Assembly: GCA_002310095.1 (NCBI GenBank)
Contig: DBYH01000020.1
Span: 104,271 to 168,270 of the forward strand
Direction of reading: 5' to 3'
DNA length: 64,000 nt
Source of the DNA: Firmicutes bacterium UBA1191
Lineage (GTDB): Bacteria; Bacillota; Clostridia; Peptostreptococcales; Anaerovoracaceae
A program made the position numbers and the translations under genes. A model generated the notes under the pieces. The model worked only from the letters and a program-made list of their open reading frames with translations, made no database searches and was not told where the DNA came from. Positions 53,263 through 61,961 of this stretch are shown here, piece by piece (positions within the stretch are counted from its first letter, which is position 1; each line of letters opens with the position of its first letter).

Positions 53263-53281
53263 CGGTTTGAGAGTGAACGAC

Positions 53282-54220
53282 ATGAACATCAATTTGAAAT
53301 CATATGCGAAAATCAATCTTTCCCTGGACGTGAAGGGCGTGACGGAGGAGGGCATGCACATCGTGGAGATGGTCATGCAGCAGATCCTGCTGTGCGACGA
53401 GGTAGCCATGAAGTGGACGCCGGGCGCTGAAGCGGAGACGGGGGACTTAGAGGTCAGCCTCAAGACGAACAGGAGATTCCTGCCGACGGATGAGAGGAAC
53501 CTGGCCTACAAGGCGGCCCTGGTCATGAGGGAGATTTATGGCGGGGACCTTGCCGGAAAGCTCGAGATAAACATCAGAAAGAGGATACCCGTTGCGGCGG
53601 GCCTGGCGGGAGGAAGCGGCAACGGCGCCGCCGTGGTCCATGGACTAAACGTGCTCTGGGGACTCGACCTGAGCCTGAAGGAGCTCTGCGAGGCAGGGGC
53701 GAGGCTTGGTTCCGACGTGCCTTTCTGCGTGATGGGACAGGCTGCCGAGAGCGCCGCCCTGAAGGACAGATTCGCTGGAGATCCTCTGGCCAGCCATTGC
53801 GCGCTGGCCACGGGAACGGGCACCGATCTTGAGCCCCTGAAGGGTCTGGAGAGCCATCTGGTTCTGTCCAAACCTCCGGTCAGCGTATCCACGGCGAAGG
53901 TCTATCAGGGCATCGACAATATTGAGATTCCTGAGCGTCCTGACAATGCCGAACTCATAGAAGGTTTAAAAACAAGAGATTCCGCCCGCATCGAAAAAAA
54001 CATGGTCAACGTACTTGAAAATTACACATTAAAGGAGTATCCTACAGTTGTGTATACAAAGAACAAGATGCAGGAATTATGCGCGGGACGGGCTGTTCTC
54101 ATGAGCGGAAGCGGACCGTCCGTGTACGGACTTGCAGAGAGCATAAAGCAGTCCAGAGAAATCTGCGCCGAGATGGCGAAGATCAACAGAGAGAGCTTCT
54201 GGACAAGGACAACATTCTGA
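53282..54220 (+). CDS. ispE: 4-diphosphocytidyl-2-C-methyl-D-erythritol kinase
   Basis: This 312-residue GHMP kinase starts with SYAKINLSLDVKGV and has the ATP loop PVAAGLAGGSGNGAAV near residue 100, followed by GSDVPFCVMG and the late MSGSGPSVYGLAES motif. It phosphorylates CDP-ME in the non-mevalonate isoprenoid pathway. The frame is open further upstream, but the extension covers the promoter and has no family match. Confidence 0.93.
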   Translation: MNINLKSYAKINLSLDVKGVTEEGMHIVEMVMQQILLCDEVAMKWTPGAEAETGDLEVSLKTNRRFLPTDERNLAYKAALVMREIYGGDLAGKLEINIRKRIPVAAGLAGGSGNGAAVVHGLNVLWGLDLSLKELCEAGARLGSDVPFCVMGQAAESAALKDRFAGDPLASHCALATGTGTDLEPLKGLESHLVLSKPPVSVSTAKVYQGIDNIEIPERPDNAELIEGLKTRDSARIEKNMVNVLENYTLKEYPTVVYTKNKMQELCAGRAVLMSGSGPSVYGLAESIKQSREICAEMAKINRESFWTRTTF

Positions 54221-54231
54221 GGTGATGTGAA

Positions 54232-54903
54232 ATGTTGAATTTCGATATTCAGAACCACAAGCCGCTCCGCGAGATGGTTTATGAAGAACTGAAAATGCAG
54301 ATTCTCAAGGGCTCCATCATTCCTGGAACGAGGATGATGGAAGTCGAACTCGCCGAGGAGATGGGCGTCAGCAGAACGCCTATCAGGGAGGCCATAAGAA
54401 AGCTTGAGAAGGAAGGTCTCGTTACCATCGAGCCGAGAAGGGGGGCTTATGCGTCAATGATCTCGACGGAGGACATGGTCGAGATCCTCGAAGTCAGACA
54501 GGATCTTGAGGGCCTGGCGGCTTACTTTGCTGCGGACAGAATGACTGACGCGCAGATGGAGCAGCTCAGACAGGTTTCAGCCAGCTACGACGAAGCGGTC
54601 AAGTGCGGAAACATGGAGGACATGATCAGGCACGACACGAGATTCCACCACATCATAGTGGAGTCCTGCCGCAACAAGATCCTCGTTCAGATGATCGAGC
54701 AGCTGCAGGAACTGGTCCTCAGATTCAGGTACATCTATTATGATAATTTCAGGCGCGCGGAGAACATGCCTGAAGAACACGCTGCGATCATGGCGGCCAT
54801 AGCGGAGGGCAATGCGGACAAGGCCAGAGCCGCCGCGGACATCCACGTCGACAGGCTCAAGGAGCTCGTAATGAAAGAGGGCGTACAGCAGAGACACGTG
54901 TAA
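54232..54903 (+). CDS. GntR-family (FCD) transcriptional regulator
   Basis: This 223-residue regulator has a winged-helix GntR domain (about 10-80) with ELAEEMGVSRTPIREAIRKLEKEGLV and an FCD domain with an intact metal triad (HDTRFHHIIVE, PEEHAAIM, AADIHVDRL). It lies 11 bp after ispE with GAGGTGATG upstream; the regulated genes are unknown. Compared with the regulator at 8077-8733, its metal site looks complete. Confidence 0.88.
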   Translation: MLNFDIQNHKPLREMVYEELKMQILKGSIIPGTRMMEVELAEEMGVSRTPIREAIRKLEKEGLVTIEPRRGAYASMISTEDMVEILEVRQDLEGLAAYFAADRMTDAQMEQLRQVSASYDEAVKCGNMEDMIRHDTRFHHIIVESCRNKILVQMIEQLQELVLRFRYIYYDNFRRAENMPEEHAAIMAAIAEGNADKARAAADIHVDRLKELVMKEGVQQRHV

Positions 54904-54929
54904 TGATACGCATACGCAAAAGCAGACTG

Positions 54930-54953
54930 AAGGTGTCAGAAATGACACCTTTT
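54930..54953 (+). terminator. Terminator after the GntR gene
   Basis: AGGTGTCA/TGACACCT with a GAAA loop and a following TTTATC. Confidence 0.8.
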
Positions 54954-55009
54954 ATCATATAAGGAGCAGTTAAGGAGCAGTGCCGCGGCATAAGCGGCGA
55001 GGAGAAGAC

Positions 55010-56563
55010 ATGAAAGAGAAATTCCTTAAACTTCAGAACGGAAGCGACATAAGGGGAGTATCCCTGACGGGAGAACCAGGGGAGCCCCTCAGCCTCAGAG
55101 AGGACGAGGCAAGAGAAATAGCCATCGGATTCATCGCCTGGCTTTCGGACAAAATCGGAAAGAAACCGGAGGACATGACCCTGGCCATAGGCAGGGACCC
55201 GCGCACATCGGGGCCTAGACTTCTTGACGGTCTCATGGACGGGTTCGGCGAGTACGGATGCAGAGTATACGACTTCGGATACGCGTCAACGCCCGCCATG
55301 TTCATGGCCACGGTCTTCGAGGACTTCGCCTGCGACGGAACAGTCATGATAACGGCAAGCCATCTCCCGTACAACAGGAACGGCTTTAAGTTCTTCACGC
55401 GGGAGGGCGGTCTCAACAAGAAGGACATTACCACAATACTCGAATACGCTTCAGATAAGGAATCGCAGATAGAGAAGATAGGCGAGCCGCCTTTCGCCGG
55501 ACAGCAGGTTCACAGACTGGGCAAGCTTGTCTTTGAAGCGGAGAAGAGCGACATCATGACGCCTTACTGCGAATTCCTGAAGAAGCTGATCGTCGACGGA
55601 GTCGGTGAAGGAGACAGGCCTCTCGAGGGCATGAAGATAGTTGTCGACGCGGGCAACGGCGGCGGCGGATTCTACGCGACGAGGGTGCTGAAGCCTCTCG
55701 GCGCGGACATCAGCGCCAGCCAGTTCCTGGAGCCGGACGGCATGTTCATGAATCACGCTCCGAACCCTGAAGACAAAGAGGCCATAAACGCCATATCCCT
55801 GCAGACCGTGTCCAGCGGAGCCAATCTGGGGCTTATATTCGATACGGACGTGGACAGATCTGCCGCGGTGGACAGCCGGGGCAGAGAGATAGCCCGCAAC
55901 GGAATCGTGGCAATGGCGGCGGCCCTGGTGGCCGAGGACCATCCGGGGACAACTGTCGTTACCGACAGCATCACCAGCCGCCAGCTGACCGAGTTTATCG
56001 AAGGAAAGCTGGGACTGAAGCACTTCAGATACAGGAGAGGCTACAGGAACGTCATCAATAAGGCGGTCGAACTCAACGAGAATGGGACCGACTGCCAGCT
56101 GGCCATCGAAACATCGGGCCACGCGGCTCTGAAGGAAAACTACTTCCTGGACGACGGCGCCTACCTGGCGACGAAGATCGTCATCAAGGCGGCGAAGCTC
56201 TTCAGGCAGGGCGAAAAGATAGACAGCGTCATCGCGGATCTGGAGGATCCCGCTGACGAAAAAGAGATACGGATACCGATACGCTGCGAGGACTTCGCAG
56301 GGTACGGAGACAAAGTGCTCGCGGGCCTTGAAGAATACGCAAAGGCAGCCGAGGGCCTTTCGCTGGAGGAGCCTAACTACGAGGGCGTCAGGATAAACTT
56401 CGACAGAGAAGGCTGCGGAGCCGAGGGCTGGTGCCTGCTCAGAAAATCACTTCACGACCCGCTCCTTCCTCTGAACATTGCTTCGGATGAAAAGGGCGGC
56501 TGCGAGAAGATAAAGAAGATTATCATGGACTTCCTGTCCCGCTACGATCAGCTTGAGCTGTAA
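55010..56563 (+). CDS. Phosphohexomutase (phosphoglucomutase/phosphomannomutase family)
   Basis: This 517-residue protein has an N-terminal GSDIRG loop, the phosphoserine motif TASHLPYNRNGFK near 117-130, the metal loop DTDVDRSA near 281, the sugar-binding ETSGHAALKENYFLDDGAY near 366, and a C-terminal phosphate-binding domain with RINFDREGCGAEGWCLLRKSL. It interconverts hexose 1- and 6-phosphates; which sugar is not decidable. Start chosen at the ATG with GGAGAAG upstream. Confidence 0.85.
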   Translation: MKEKFLKLQNGSDIRGVSLTGEPGEPLSLREDEAREIAIGFIAWLSDKIGKKPEDMTLAIGRDPRTSGPRLLDGLMDGFGEYGCRVYDFGYASTPAMFMATVFEDFACDGTVMITASHLPYNRNGFKFFTREGGLNKKDITTILEYASDKESQIEKIGEPPFAGQQVHRLGKLVFEAEKSDIMTPYCEFLKKLIVDGVGEGDRPLEGMKIVVDAGNGGGGFYATRVLKPLGADISASQFLEPDGMFMNHAPNPEDKEAINAISLQTVSSGANLGLIFDTDVDRSAAVDSRGREIARNGIVAMAAALVAEDHPGTTVVTDSITSRQLTEFIEGKLGLKHFRYRRGYRNVINKAVELNENGTDCQLAIETSGHAALKENYFLDDGAYLATKIVIKAAKLFRQGEKIDSVIADLEDPADEKEIRIPIRCEDFAGYGDKVLAGLEEYAKAAEGLSLEEPNYEGVRINFDREGCGAEGWCLLRKSLHDPLLPLNIASDEKGGCEKIKKIIMDFLSRYDQLEL

Positions 56564-56584
56564 AGAAACAGAGGATCAGAAGAG

Positions 56585-57421
56585 ATGAATCTTGATGAGA
56601 AACTGAAGAAACTTGAAGAAATAATCACGGGCTACGGACAGATGATCGTGGCTTTTTCGGGAGGGGTGGACAGCACCTTCCTCCTGACATTCGCGGCGAA
56701 GGTCTTCGCTGAAGCGGGCTGCCCGGACAATGTGGCGGCCATAACGGCGACGGGGCCTCAGTTCGCCGCGGACGAATCTGAGTACGCGGAGAACCTCTGC
56801 GACAAACTGTCTATAAGTCACAAGAAACTCGACGCTTCCTTCGTGCTTGACAGCATAAGGGACAATCCGCCCGACAGGTGTTATCACTGCAAGAAGGCCC
56901 TCTTCTCCCTTATGAAGACCAGGGCTGACATGGTCGGGAGCGTCCTTGCTGACGGCACAAACCTGGACGATCTGGACGACTACCGTCCAGGCTACAGAGC
57001 CATTCAGGAACTGGGAATCGCCAGTCCTCTCAAGGAAGCGGGCATGACAAAGGAAGACATCAGAGAGGCTCTCGCGGCGATGGATGTGAGAGAGGCTTCG
57101 GACAAAGCGCGCACGCCTGCCTTTGCCTGTCTGATGACCAGGATACCTTTCGGCGAGGAGATCACTGAGGAGAAGCTGCGGATGATTTACGCGGCGGAGG
57201 AATACCTGAAGGAGCGAGGATTCACTCAGGTGAGAGTCAGGTGCCACGAGGTTTCCGGAGGGAGCCTGGCCAGGATCGAGGTGGAACCGAACGAAATGAG
57301 CGAACTGTCGCCGGCTGGAGCAGCGGAGATTGACAGGAAAATCCGGAGCCTGGGATTCAGTTTCGTGACCCTCGATCTGGGCGGTTACGAAAAGGGGAAA
57401 ATGAACAATCTCCCGGGCTAA
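56585..57421 (+). CDS. larE: ATP-dependent sacrificial sulfur transferase LarE
   Basis: This 278-residue PP-loop enzyme has AFSGGVDSTFLL (residues 21-32), a CYHCKKALF motif near 100 and TPAFACLMTRIPFGEEIT near 180, including the cysteine position used as sulfur donor in single-cysteine LarE. LarE builds the nickel-pincer cofactor of lactate racemase-type enzymes. larA, larB and larC are not in this window. Confidence 0.85.
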   Translation: MNLDEKLKKLEEIITGYGQMIVAFSGGVDSTFLLTFAAKVFAEAGCPDNVAAITATGPQFAADESEYAENLCDKLSISHKKLDASFVLDSIRDNPPDRCYHCKKALFSLMKTRADMVGSVLADGTNLDDLDDYRPGYRAIQELGIASPLKEAGMTKEDIREALAAMDVREASDKARTPAFACLMTRIPFGEEITEEKLRMIYAAEEYLKERGFTQVRVRCHEVSGGSLARIEVEPNEMSELSPAGAAEIDRKIRSLGFSFVTLDLGGYEKGKMNNLPG

Positions 57422-57438
57422 AATCGCCTAAAGCCTTG

Positions 57439-57467
57439 TTGCATATAGGTTTTCACTATGTTATAAT
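57439..57467 (+). promoter_or_regulatory. Promoter of hup
   Basis: TTGCAT (57439-57444), 17-bp spacer, TATAAT (57462-57467); leader of about 65 nt. Confidence 0.85.
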
Positions 57468-57536
57468 TATTTCGCAGTAAGGACTGCACCTACTAAGTCG
57501 ACAAACCAATTTAATTAATAAGTGGAGGAAAAGAGA

Positions 57537-57809
57537 ATGAACAAAACTGAATTAATCGAAGCAGTAGCAAAGGAAGCTAATCTGTCAAAGAAAGATGCAG
57601 GCGCTGCAGTAGCCGCAGTATTCGGAGAAATGACAAAGGCTCTTAAGAAGGGCGACAAGGTTCAGATGATCGGATTCGGAACTTTCGAAGTAAGAAAGAG
57701 AGCAGCCAGAAAGGCTAGAAATCCACAGACTGGCGCTGAGATCAAGATCAAGGCCACTAAGGTTCCGGCATTCAAGGCAGGAAAAGCTCTGAAAGACGCT
57801 GTAAAATAA
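57537..57809 (+). CDS. hup: DNA-binding protein HU
   Basis: This 90-residue nucleoid protein starts [20 protein letters not shown], with the proline-tip arm signature [21 protein letters not shown] near residue 46. It bends and packages DNA. AGTGGAGGAAAAGAG precedes the ATG; an apparent GTG start five codons earlier lies within the ribosome-binding site. Confidence 0.97.
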   Translation: MNKTELIEAVAKEANLSKKDAGAAVAAVFGEMTKALKKGDKVQMIGFGTFEVRKRAARKARNPQTGAEIKIKATKVPAFKAGKALKDAVK

Positions 57810-57823
57810 TTGGCTGACATAAG

Positions 57824-57855
57824 ATGCGGTACGCCTTGCGGCGCACCGCATTTTT
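57824..57855 (+). terminator. Terminator after hup
   Basis: ATGCGGT/ACCGCAT outer stem with an inner CGCC/GGCG, followed by TTTTT. Confidence 0.88.
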
Positions 57856-57873
57856 CGTATGGGAGAGTATAAT

Positions 57874-58104
57874 ATGCTGAACTTTCAAGCACTGATGAAT
57901 TTCAATCAGACCAAGAAGAGGTTCATGGACAACCATCCGTCCGTACAGCCTTTTCTTGACGACATCAACAGCCGCGATCCTGAACCGGGTCAGGAAGTCG
58001 CCATAGCCGTCAGATATCCGGACGGTACGGAGTACAAGACAGGAATAAGGATCACGGAGGACGACATGCAGATGCTGAGCATGCTGCGTGAGCTTATCGG
58101 TTAG
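57874..58104 (+). CDS. Small conserved-looking protein of unknown function
   Basis: A 76-residue soluble protein (MLNFQALMNFNQTKKRFMDN...) with no signal, cysteine cluster or motif I recognise. GGGAGAG lies about 8 bp before the ATG at 57874; an ATG five codons earlier would overlap that site. It lies between hup and a helix-repeat protein. Coding potential is supported by a ribosome-binding site and codon use similar to neighbours. Confidence 0.55.
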   Translation: MLNFQALMNFNQTKKRFMDNHPSVQPFLDDINSRDPEPGQEVAIAVRYPDGTEYKTGIRITEDDMQMLSMLRELIG

Positions 58105-58132
58105 AATCATTCTGTGAAAAGAGGAAAAAGTG

Positions 58133-58639
58133 ATGAGCGCAATTGATTTAATCAAAGAGAAAGCGGAACAGGCAAAGGACAAGGCCGCCGACGTCAAGGA
58201 CAGGGCCGCTGAAGTCAAGGAGAAGGCTCCGTCTGTCGATGAAGTGACAGCCGCCGCGAAGGACAAGGCCGCGGACGTCAAGGACAAGGCGGCAGAGGCC
58301 ATGGACAAAGCAGCTGTCGTAAAGGACAAGGCTGCCGAGATCAAGGACAGATTCGCCCCGGCCATCAAAGAGCTTACCGACGAAGCGGGATATCTGGCCA
58401 AGGAAGCCGAATCCGAACTGAAGCTTCTGACGGATCAGGCCAAGGACATCAAGAGCAGCGGAATCTCGTCGATCGTAAAGAAGCCTTCCGAAGATGACAT
58501 CGTCGCTTTGAGCAGAAAGGCCCGCAGAAAGGCCATCAAGCTGGAGCGGAAGGCTGCCAGACTCGAGAGAAAGCTGAGAAAGATCGAGAAGAAGCAGCTC
58601 AAGCACCTGAAGAAGTTGGAGAAGGAACAGAGAAGATAA
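58133..58639 (+). CDS. LEA-like amphipathic repeat protein
   Basis: This 168-residue protein consists in its first half of imperfect 11-residue repeats of the AKDKAADVKDKAAE type (about residues 12-85), typical of LEA/apolipophorin-like helices that associate with membranes or protect proteins under stress. The C-terminal third is highly basic (ARRKAIKLERKAARLERKLR). No enzymatic motif. Function is inferred only from repeat type. Confidence 0.65.
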   Translation: MSAIDLIKEKAEQAKDKAADVKDRAAEVKEKAPSVDEVTAAAKDKAADVKDKAAEAMDKAAVVKDKAAEIKDRFAPAIKELTDEAGYLAKEAESELKLLTDQAKDIKSSGISSIVKKPSEDDIVALSRKARRKAIKLERKAARLERKLRKIEKKQLKHLKKLEKEQRR

Positions 58640-58657
58640 CGGGACCGGACACAGCGG

Positions 58658-59428
58658 ATGGATGCGGAGCACTTAAAGAGAAAACTCGAGAGAGAAATAC
58701 GCGGGGCGGTGGAGAAGTTCCGGGAGAGGGACGATATCACCTGCCGTTTCGGAGAGCCCGCGGTGGGCTATGTCAGTGTCGATGACGTGCGCTTCGACAT
58801 GCTCTTCGCGCGGGGATTTAACGGACACCCACGGGAAATTTACCGTCCCGGCAGAACCATAATCCTGTACTATCTGCCGCTGGCGGAAGAGACGGTGAGG
58901 GCCAACGAAGAGGCCGCGGAACCTACGGAGGAATGGGTCAGAGCCTACTACGAATCCCTGTGGCTGGCTATGGCAGTGAACCAGACGATCAGGGAAGTCC
59001 TGACCGGTCAGGGCAGGCTCATCTCGGGCCTGAGCAACATGGTCACCTGGGACGACGGGGAACTGCGGGAGGACTGGTCCTTCAAGTTTGCCGCGGCGAT
59101 AGCCGGTCTCGGGGAAATGGGTCCCGCGGGATCCTTCCACTCCGAAGGCGGATACGGAGGACGCGTCGGCGGCATGATCACCGACGGCATGTATGCGGAC
59201 AGACCGGAGGAACTCGACGGGGAGGCCCGGCAGAAGGCCCTTGCGGAGCTTCTGGATCCGTGCCTCTATGAAGGGCCGTGCGGCGACGACATGATAGCTG
59301 CCTGCCCGGGAGGCGCGATCACGGAAAGCGGCATAGACAGGGCGCTCTGCAGGGATTACTGCAGAAAATTCAACGAGACAACGCCCGTGCCGGAAGTCTG
59401 CGGCAAGTGCTTCAGATTCAAAAGATAA
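58658..59428 (+). CDS. QueG-like iron-sulfur protein of the cobalamin cluster
   Basis: This 256-residue protein resembles the QueG (epoxyqueuosine reductase) superfamily: a GRTIILYYLP segment near 65, a region GLGEMGPAGSFHSEGGYGGRV near 150, and a cysteine-rich C-terminus with CLYEGPCGDDMIAACPGG and ESGIDRALCRDYC plus CGKC, fit for Fe-S clusters. True QueG is longer and has a HEAT-like end. Placement immediately before cobT (3 bp) suggests corrinoid-related redox work, not queuosine synthesis; inferred. Confidence 0.6.
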   Translation: MDAEHLKRKLEREIRGAVEKFRERDDITCRFGEPAVGYVSVDDVRFDMLFARGFNGHPREIYRPGRTIILYYLPLAEETVRANEEAAEPTEEWVRAYYESLWLAMAVNQTIREVLTGQGRLISGLSNMVTWDDGELREDWSFKFAAAIAGLGEMGPAGSFHSEGGYGGRVGGMITDGMYADRPEELDGEARQKALAELLDPCLYEGPCGDDMIAACPGGAITESGIDRALCRDYCRKFNETTPVPEVCGKCFRFKR

Positions 59429-59431
59429 AAA

Positions 59432-60598
59432 ATGGACAGAAGAGAGTTATTCGACAAGACAGATGCAATCAGGCCTGCCGACAAGCAGGCTGTTTTAAGG
59501 GCAAAAGCAAGACAGGCGTCGCTGGCCAAGCCGCCCGGATCCCTCGGGGGTCTGGAGGACATGTCCGTGAGGATCGCGGGCATGACGGGCAGTGAGATCA
59601 ACAGGATCGGCAGAGGCTGCGTCGCTGTTTTCTGCGCCGACAACGGCGTCGCCCGCGAGGGAGTGACCTCGGCGCCCCAGTCGGTGACGAGGGCCCAGAC
59701 AATCAACTTCACGAGACGACTTACGGGGGTCGGAGCCCTGGCCAAAAGCTACGGCAGCGAACTCCTTATAGTCGACGTGGGAGTAAAAGACGAAATACCT
59801 GAGGAACTCTACACGGATGTTCCTCTTGAAGATACACACAAGATAGTAAACAGAAGGCTGAGAGAGACGGGCCAGACGGACAATATCGCCGAAGGACCCG
59901 CCATGACCGAGGAAGAAGCCCTGGCGGCCATCGCGACCGGAATCGAAATGGCGGAGGCGGTGAGCGGAGCCGGCTTCAGCATCATGGGCGCGGGCGAGAT
60001 GGGCATCGGAAACACCACCACCAGCGCGGCGCTGCTCTCGGCCATTACAGGAAGACCTGCCGATGAGACGGCGGGAAGAGGCGGCGGCGTCAACGACGAA
60101 GGCCTCGCCAGAAAGAAGGAGATAGTCGACAGCGCGTCGGCTGAATTCCGCGCCGAAGGCGGAATTCTGTCAGGTTCCGAAGAGAGCAGAGCGGACCGGA
60201 TGATCGACGCCCTCATCCGCATGGGAGGCTTCGACATCTGCGCCATGACGGGCGCCTACCTTGGAACCGCGGCCTGCAGGATGCCGATAGTTATAGACGG
60301 ATACATCTCCGCCGTGGCGGCTCTGGCGGCCTACGTGATCGCGCCGGCGTCGGCGGATTACATGATCGCCTCACACAAGTCCTTCGAGAAGGGCTACACA
60401 CTGGCTATGGACACCCTGGGGCTGAAGCCTTTCCTGTCCCTGGACATGAGGCTGGGAGAAGGCAGCGGATGCCCCGTCACCTTCAGCATAGTCAAGGGAG
60501 CATGCGACGTAATGGCTGACATGGCCACCTTCGATGAAGCGGAGATAAATGACGATTACCTCGAGGAGATAAGAAGCGAAGAGAAGTATCAGAGATGA
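59432..60598 (+). CDS. cobT: Nicotinate-nucleotide--dimethylbenzimidazole phosphoribosyltransferase
   Basis: This 388-residue protein has KPPGSLGGLEDMSVRIAGM near residue 28, the FCADNGVAREGVTSAPQSVT substrate-binding segment and GEMGIGNTTTSAAL, all CobT signatures. It makes alpha-ribazole phosphate for the lower ligand of cobalamin. Overlaps cobS by 4 bp. Confidence 0.95.
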   Translation: MDRRELFDKTDAIRPADKQAVLRAKARQASLAKPPGSLGGLEDMSVRIAGMTGSEINRIGRGCVAVFCADNGVAREGVTSAPQSVTRAQTINFTRRLTGVGALAKSYGSELLIVDVGVKDEIPEELYTDVPLEDTHKIVNRRLRETGQTDNIAEGPAMTEEEALAAIATGIEMAEAVSGAGFSIMGAGEMGIGNTTTSAALLSAITGRPADETAGRGGGVNDEGLARKKEIVDSASAEFRAEGGILSGSEESRADRMIDALIRMGGFDICAMTGAYLGTAACRMPIVIDGYISAVAALAAYVIAPASADYMIASHKSFEKGYTLAMDTLGLKPFLSLDMRLGEGSGCPVTFSIVKGACDVMADMATFDEAEINDDYLEEIRSEEKYQR

Positions 60599-61386
60599 AG
60601 TACGTCAGAGGATTTTTAATGGCATGGGGAATGTTCTGCTGGATACCGTGCCCATATAAAGAATGGCGGATGGAGGACCGGAAGGCGCAGGTAGCGATGC
60701 TGCCCCTGGTCGGCGCCCTCATCGGCGTGGTAGTCTGCCTTTGCTGGTGGCTGCTGAGCCTGATAGGCTGCGGCGGTCTGCTCGCGGGCGCCCTTCTTAC
60801 GGGCGTCTACTTCCTGCTGACGGGATTCATCCACGTCGACGGATTCATGGACTGCAGCGACGCCATCATGCCGAGACATCCGGAGATGGAGGAGCGGCGC
60901 CGCATACTGAAGGACCCCCACGCGGGAGCCTTCGCGGTGATCTGTCTCGTCATCATGCTGCTGGTCTTCACCGGATCCATGGCGGACATCGCCGATCAGT
61001 TCAGCATCAAGGCCTGCAGCCTGCTGGTGGTCATCTTCACGGCGTCGAGGACCGTGAGCGCCCTCGAGGTCATCATGAGAGAGCCGATGGAGGGAAGCCA
61101 GTACAGCCAGCTTAAGGAGCCGGGCAGAGCCAGGGATACGATTCCTGCCATTGTCATTCTGGCGGTGGTCCTGGGTATCTGCGAACTCATCATGGCGAAT
61201 TTCAGCTGGTGGGCGCTTATCGCGGAGCTCTACAGCAACATTATCGTCCTGACGGTCATGGTGGCCGCCTTCATCACCTGCAGCGTCGACTGCAGAAAAC
61301 TGGGCGGAATGAACGGAGACATCTCCGGACACATGATAACCATTTCCGAGCTCTTCGGAGTCCTGGTCATGGCCATAATACTTTAG
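60595..61386 (+). CDS. cobS: Adenosylcobinamide-GDP ribazoletransferase (cobalamin synthase)
   Basis: This 263-residue polytopic membrane protein has several hydrophobic helices and the family signature FIHVDGFMDCSDAIMPRHPEMEERRRILKDPHAG near residues 80-115. It joins alpha-ribazole to adenosylcobinamide-GDP. Confidence 0.94.
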   Translation: MKYVRGFLMAWGMFCWIPCPYKEWRMEDRKAQVAMLPLVGALIGVVVCLCWWLLSLIGCGGLLAGALLTGVYFLLTGFIHVDGFMDCSDAIMPRHPEMEERRRILKDPHAGAFAVICLVIMLLVFTGSMADIADQFSIKACSLLVVIFTASRTVSALEVIMREPMEGSQYSQLKEPGRARDTIPAIVILAVVLGICELIMANFSWWALIAELYSNIIVLTVMVAAFITCSVDCRKLGGMNGDISGHMITISELFGVLVMAIIL

Positions 61387-61394
61387 GAGAAGAG

Positions 61395-61961
61395 ATGAAC
61401 GTACTCATCAGCGGCGGAGCTAAAAACGGAAAATCCCTCTACGCCCAGCAGACCGCGTCGGAACTTGCGGACTGCGGGCCCCTTTATTATATCGCCACGA
61501 TGATTCCCCACGACGGGGAAGACCGCGCCAGAATAGAGAGACATGTCAAGGAGCGCGAAGGCTGGGGGTTCACGACCATCGAGCAGGGCAAAAGCATCGC
61601 GTCCCTGATCGGAAGAGAGGACGTGGACCTGAAAGGGAGCTTCCTCCTGGACAGCGTGACGGCGGTTCTGGAAAACGAGATGTTCCCCGTGGCCCTGAAA
61701 GAGGGAAAACCGGAGTTTCTGGGCGAGGATGAAGAGGCGCCGGAGAGAGTGAAGAAGGAGCTTGTTGCCTTTGGGTCGGCGGTGAAAGAGGCGGGAGGTT
61801 CCGTCGTGTTCGTCTCAGACTGCATATACGGCGACAGCTGCGGATACAGCCCGTCCACGGAGAAGTACAGGCGGGCCCTCGCTGAAGCGGACAGAGCTCT
61901 GGCGGCGGTCTGCGACAAAGTGACAGAAGTAACCTGCGGAATTACAGAGGAGTGGAAATGA
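61395..61961 (+). CDS. cobU: CobU-like kinase/guanylyltransferase, first paralogue
   Basis: This 188-residue protein has a P-loop ISGGAKNGKSLYAQQ (5-19), the guanylylated-histidine region ARIERHVKEREGWGFTTIE near 52 and FLLDSVTAVLENEMF near 92. The C-terminal CobU motif (normally xxGIVPxxxxxRxFRDxxGRxNQ) is degenerate, reading GYSPSTEKYRRALAEADRAL. It should activate cobinamide with GTP. Starts 8 bp after cobS with GGAGAAGAG. Confidence 0.8.
   Translation: MNVLISGGAKNGKSLYAQQTASELADCGPLYYIATMIPHDGEDRARIERHVKEREGWGFTTIEQGKSIASLIGREDVDLKGSFLLDSVTAVLENEMFPVALKEGKPEFLGEDEEAPERVKKELVAFGSAVKEAGGSVVFVSDCIYGDSCGYSPSTEKYRRALAEADRALAAVCDKVTEVTCGITEEWK

Noticed and set aside
53135..53281. N-terminal extension of ispE
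   Set aside because: The 49 extra residues cover a TGGTATAAT promoter and short inverted repeats and have no similarity to IspE.
57810..58660. Cobalamin riboswitch before the cobalamin cluster
   Set aside because: I found no B12-box-like sequence or fitting leader; the cluster follows small genes at short distances.
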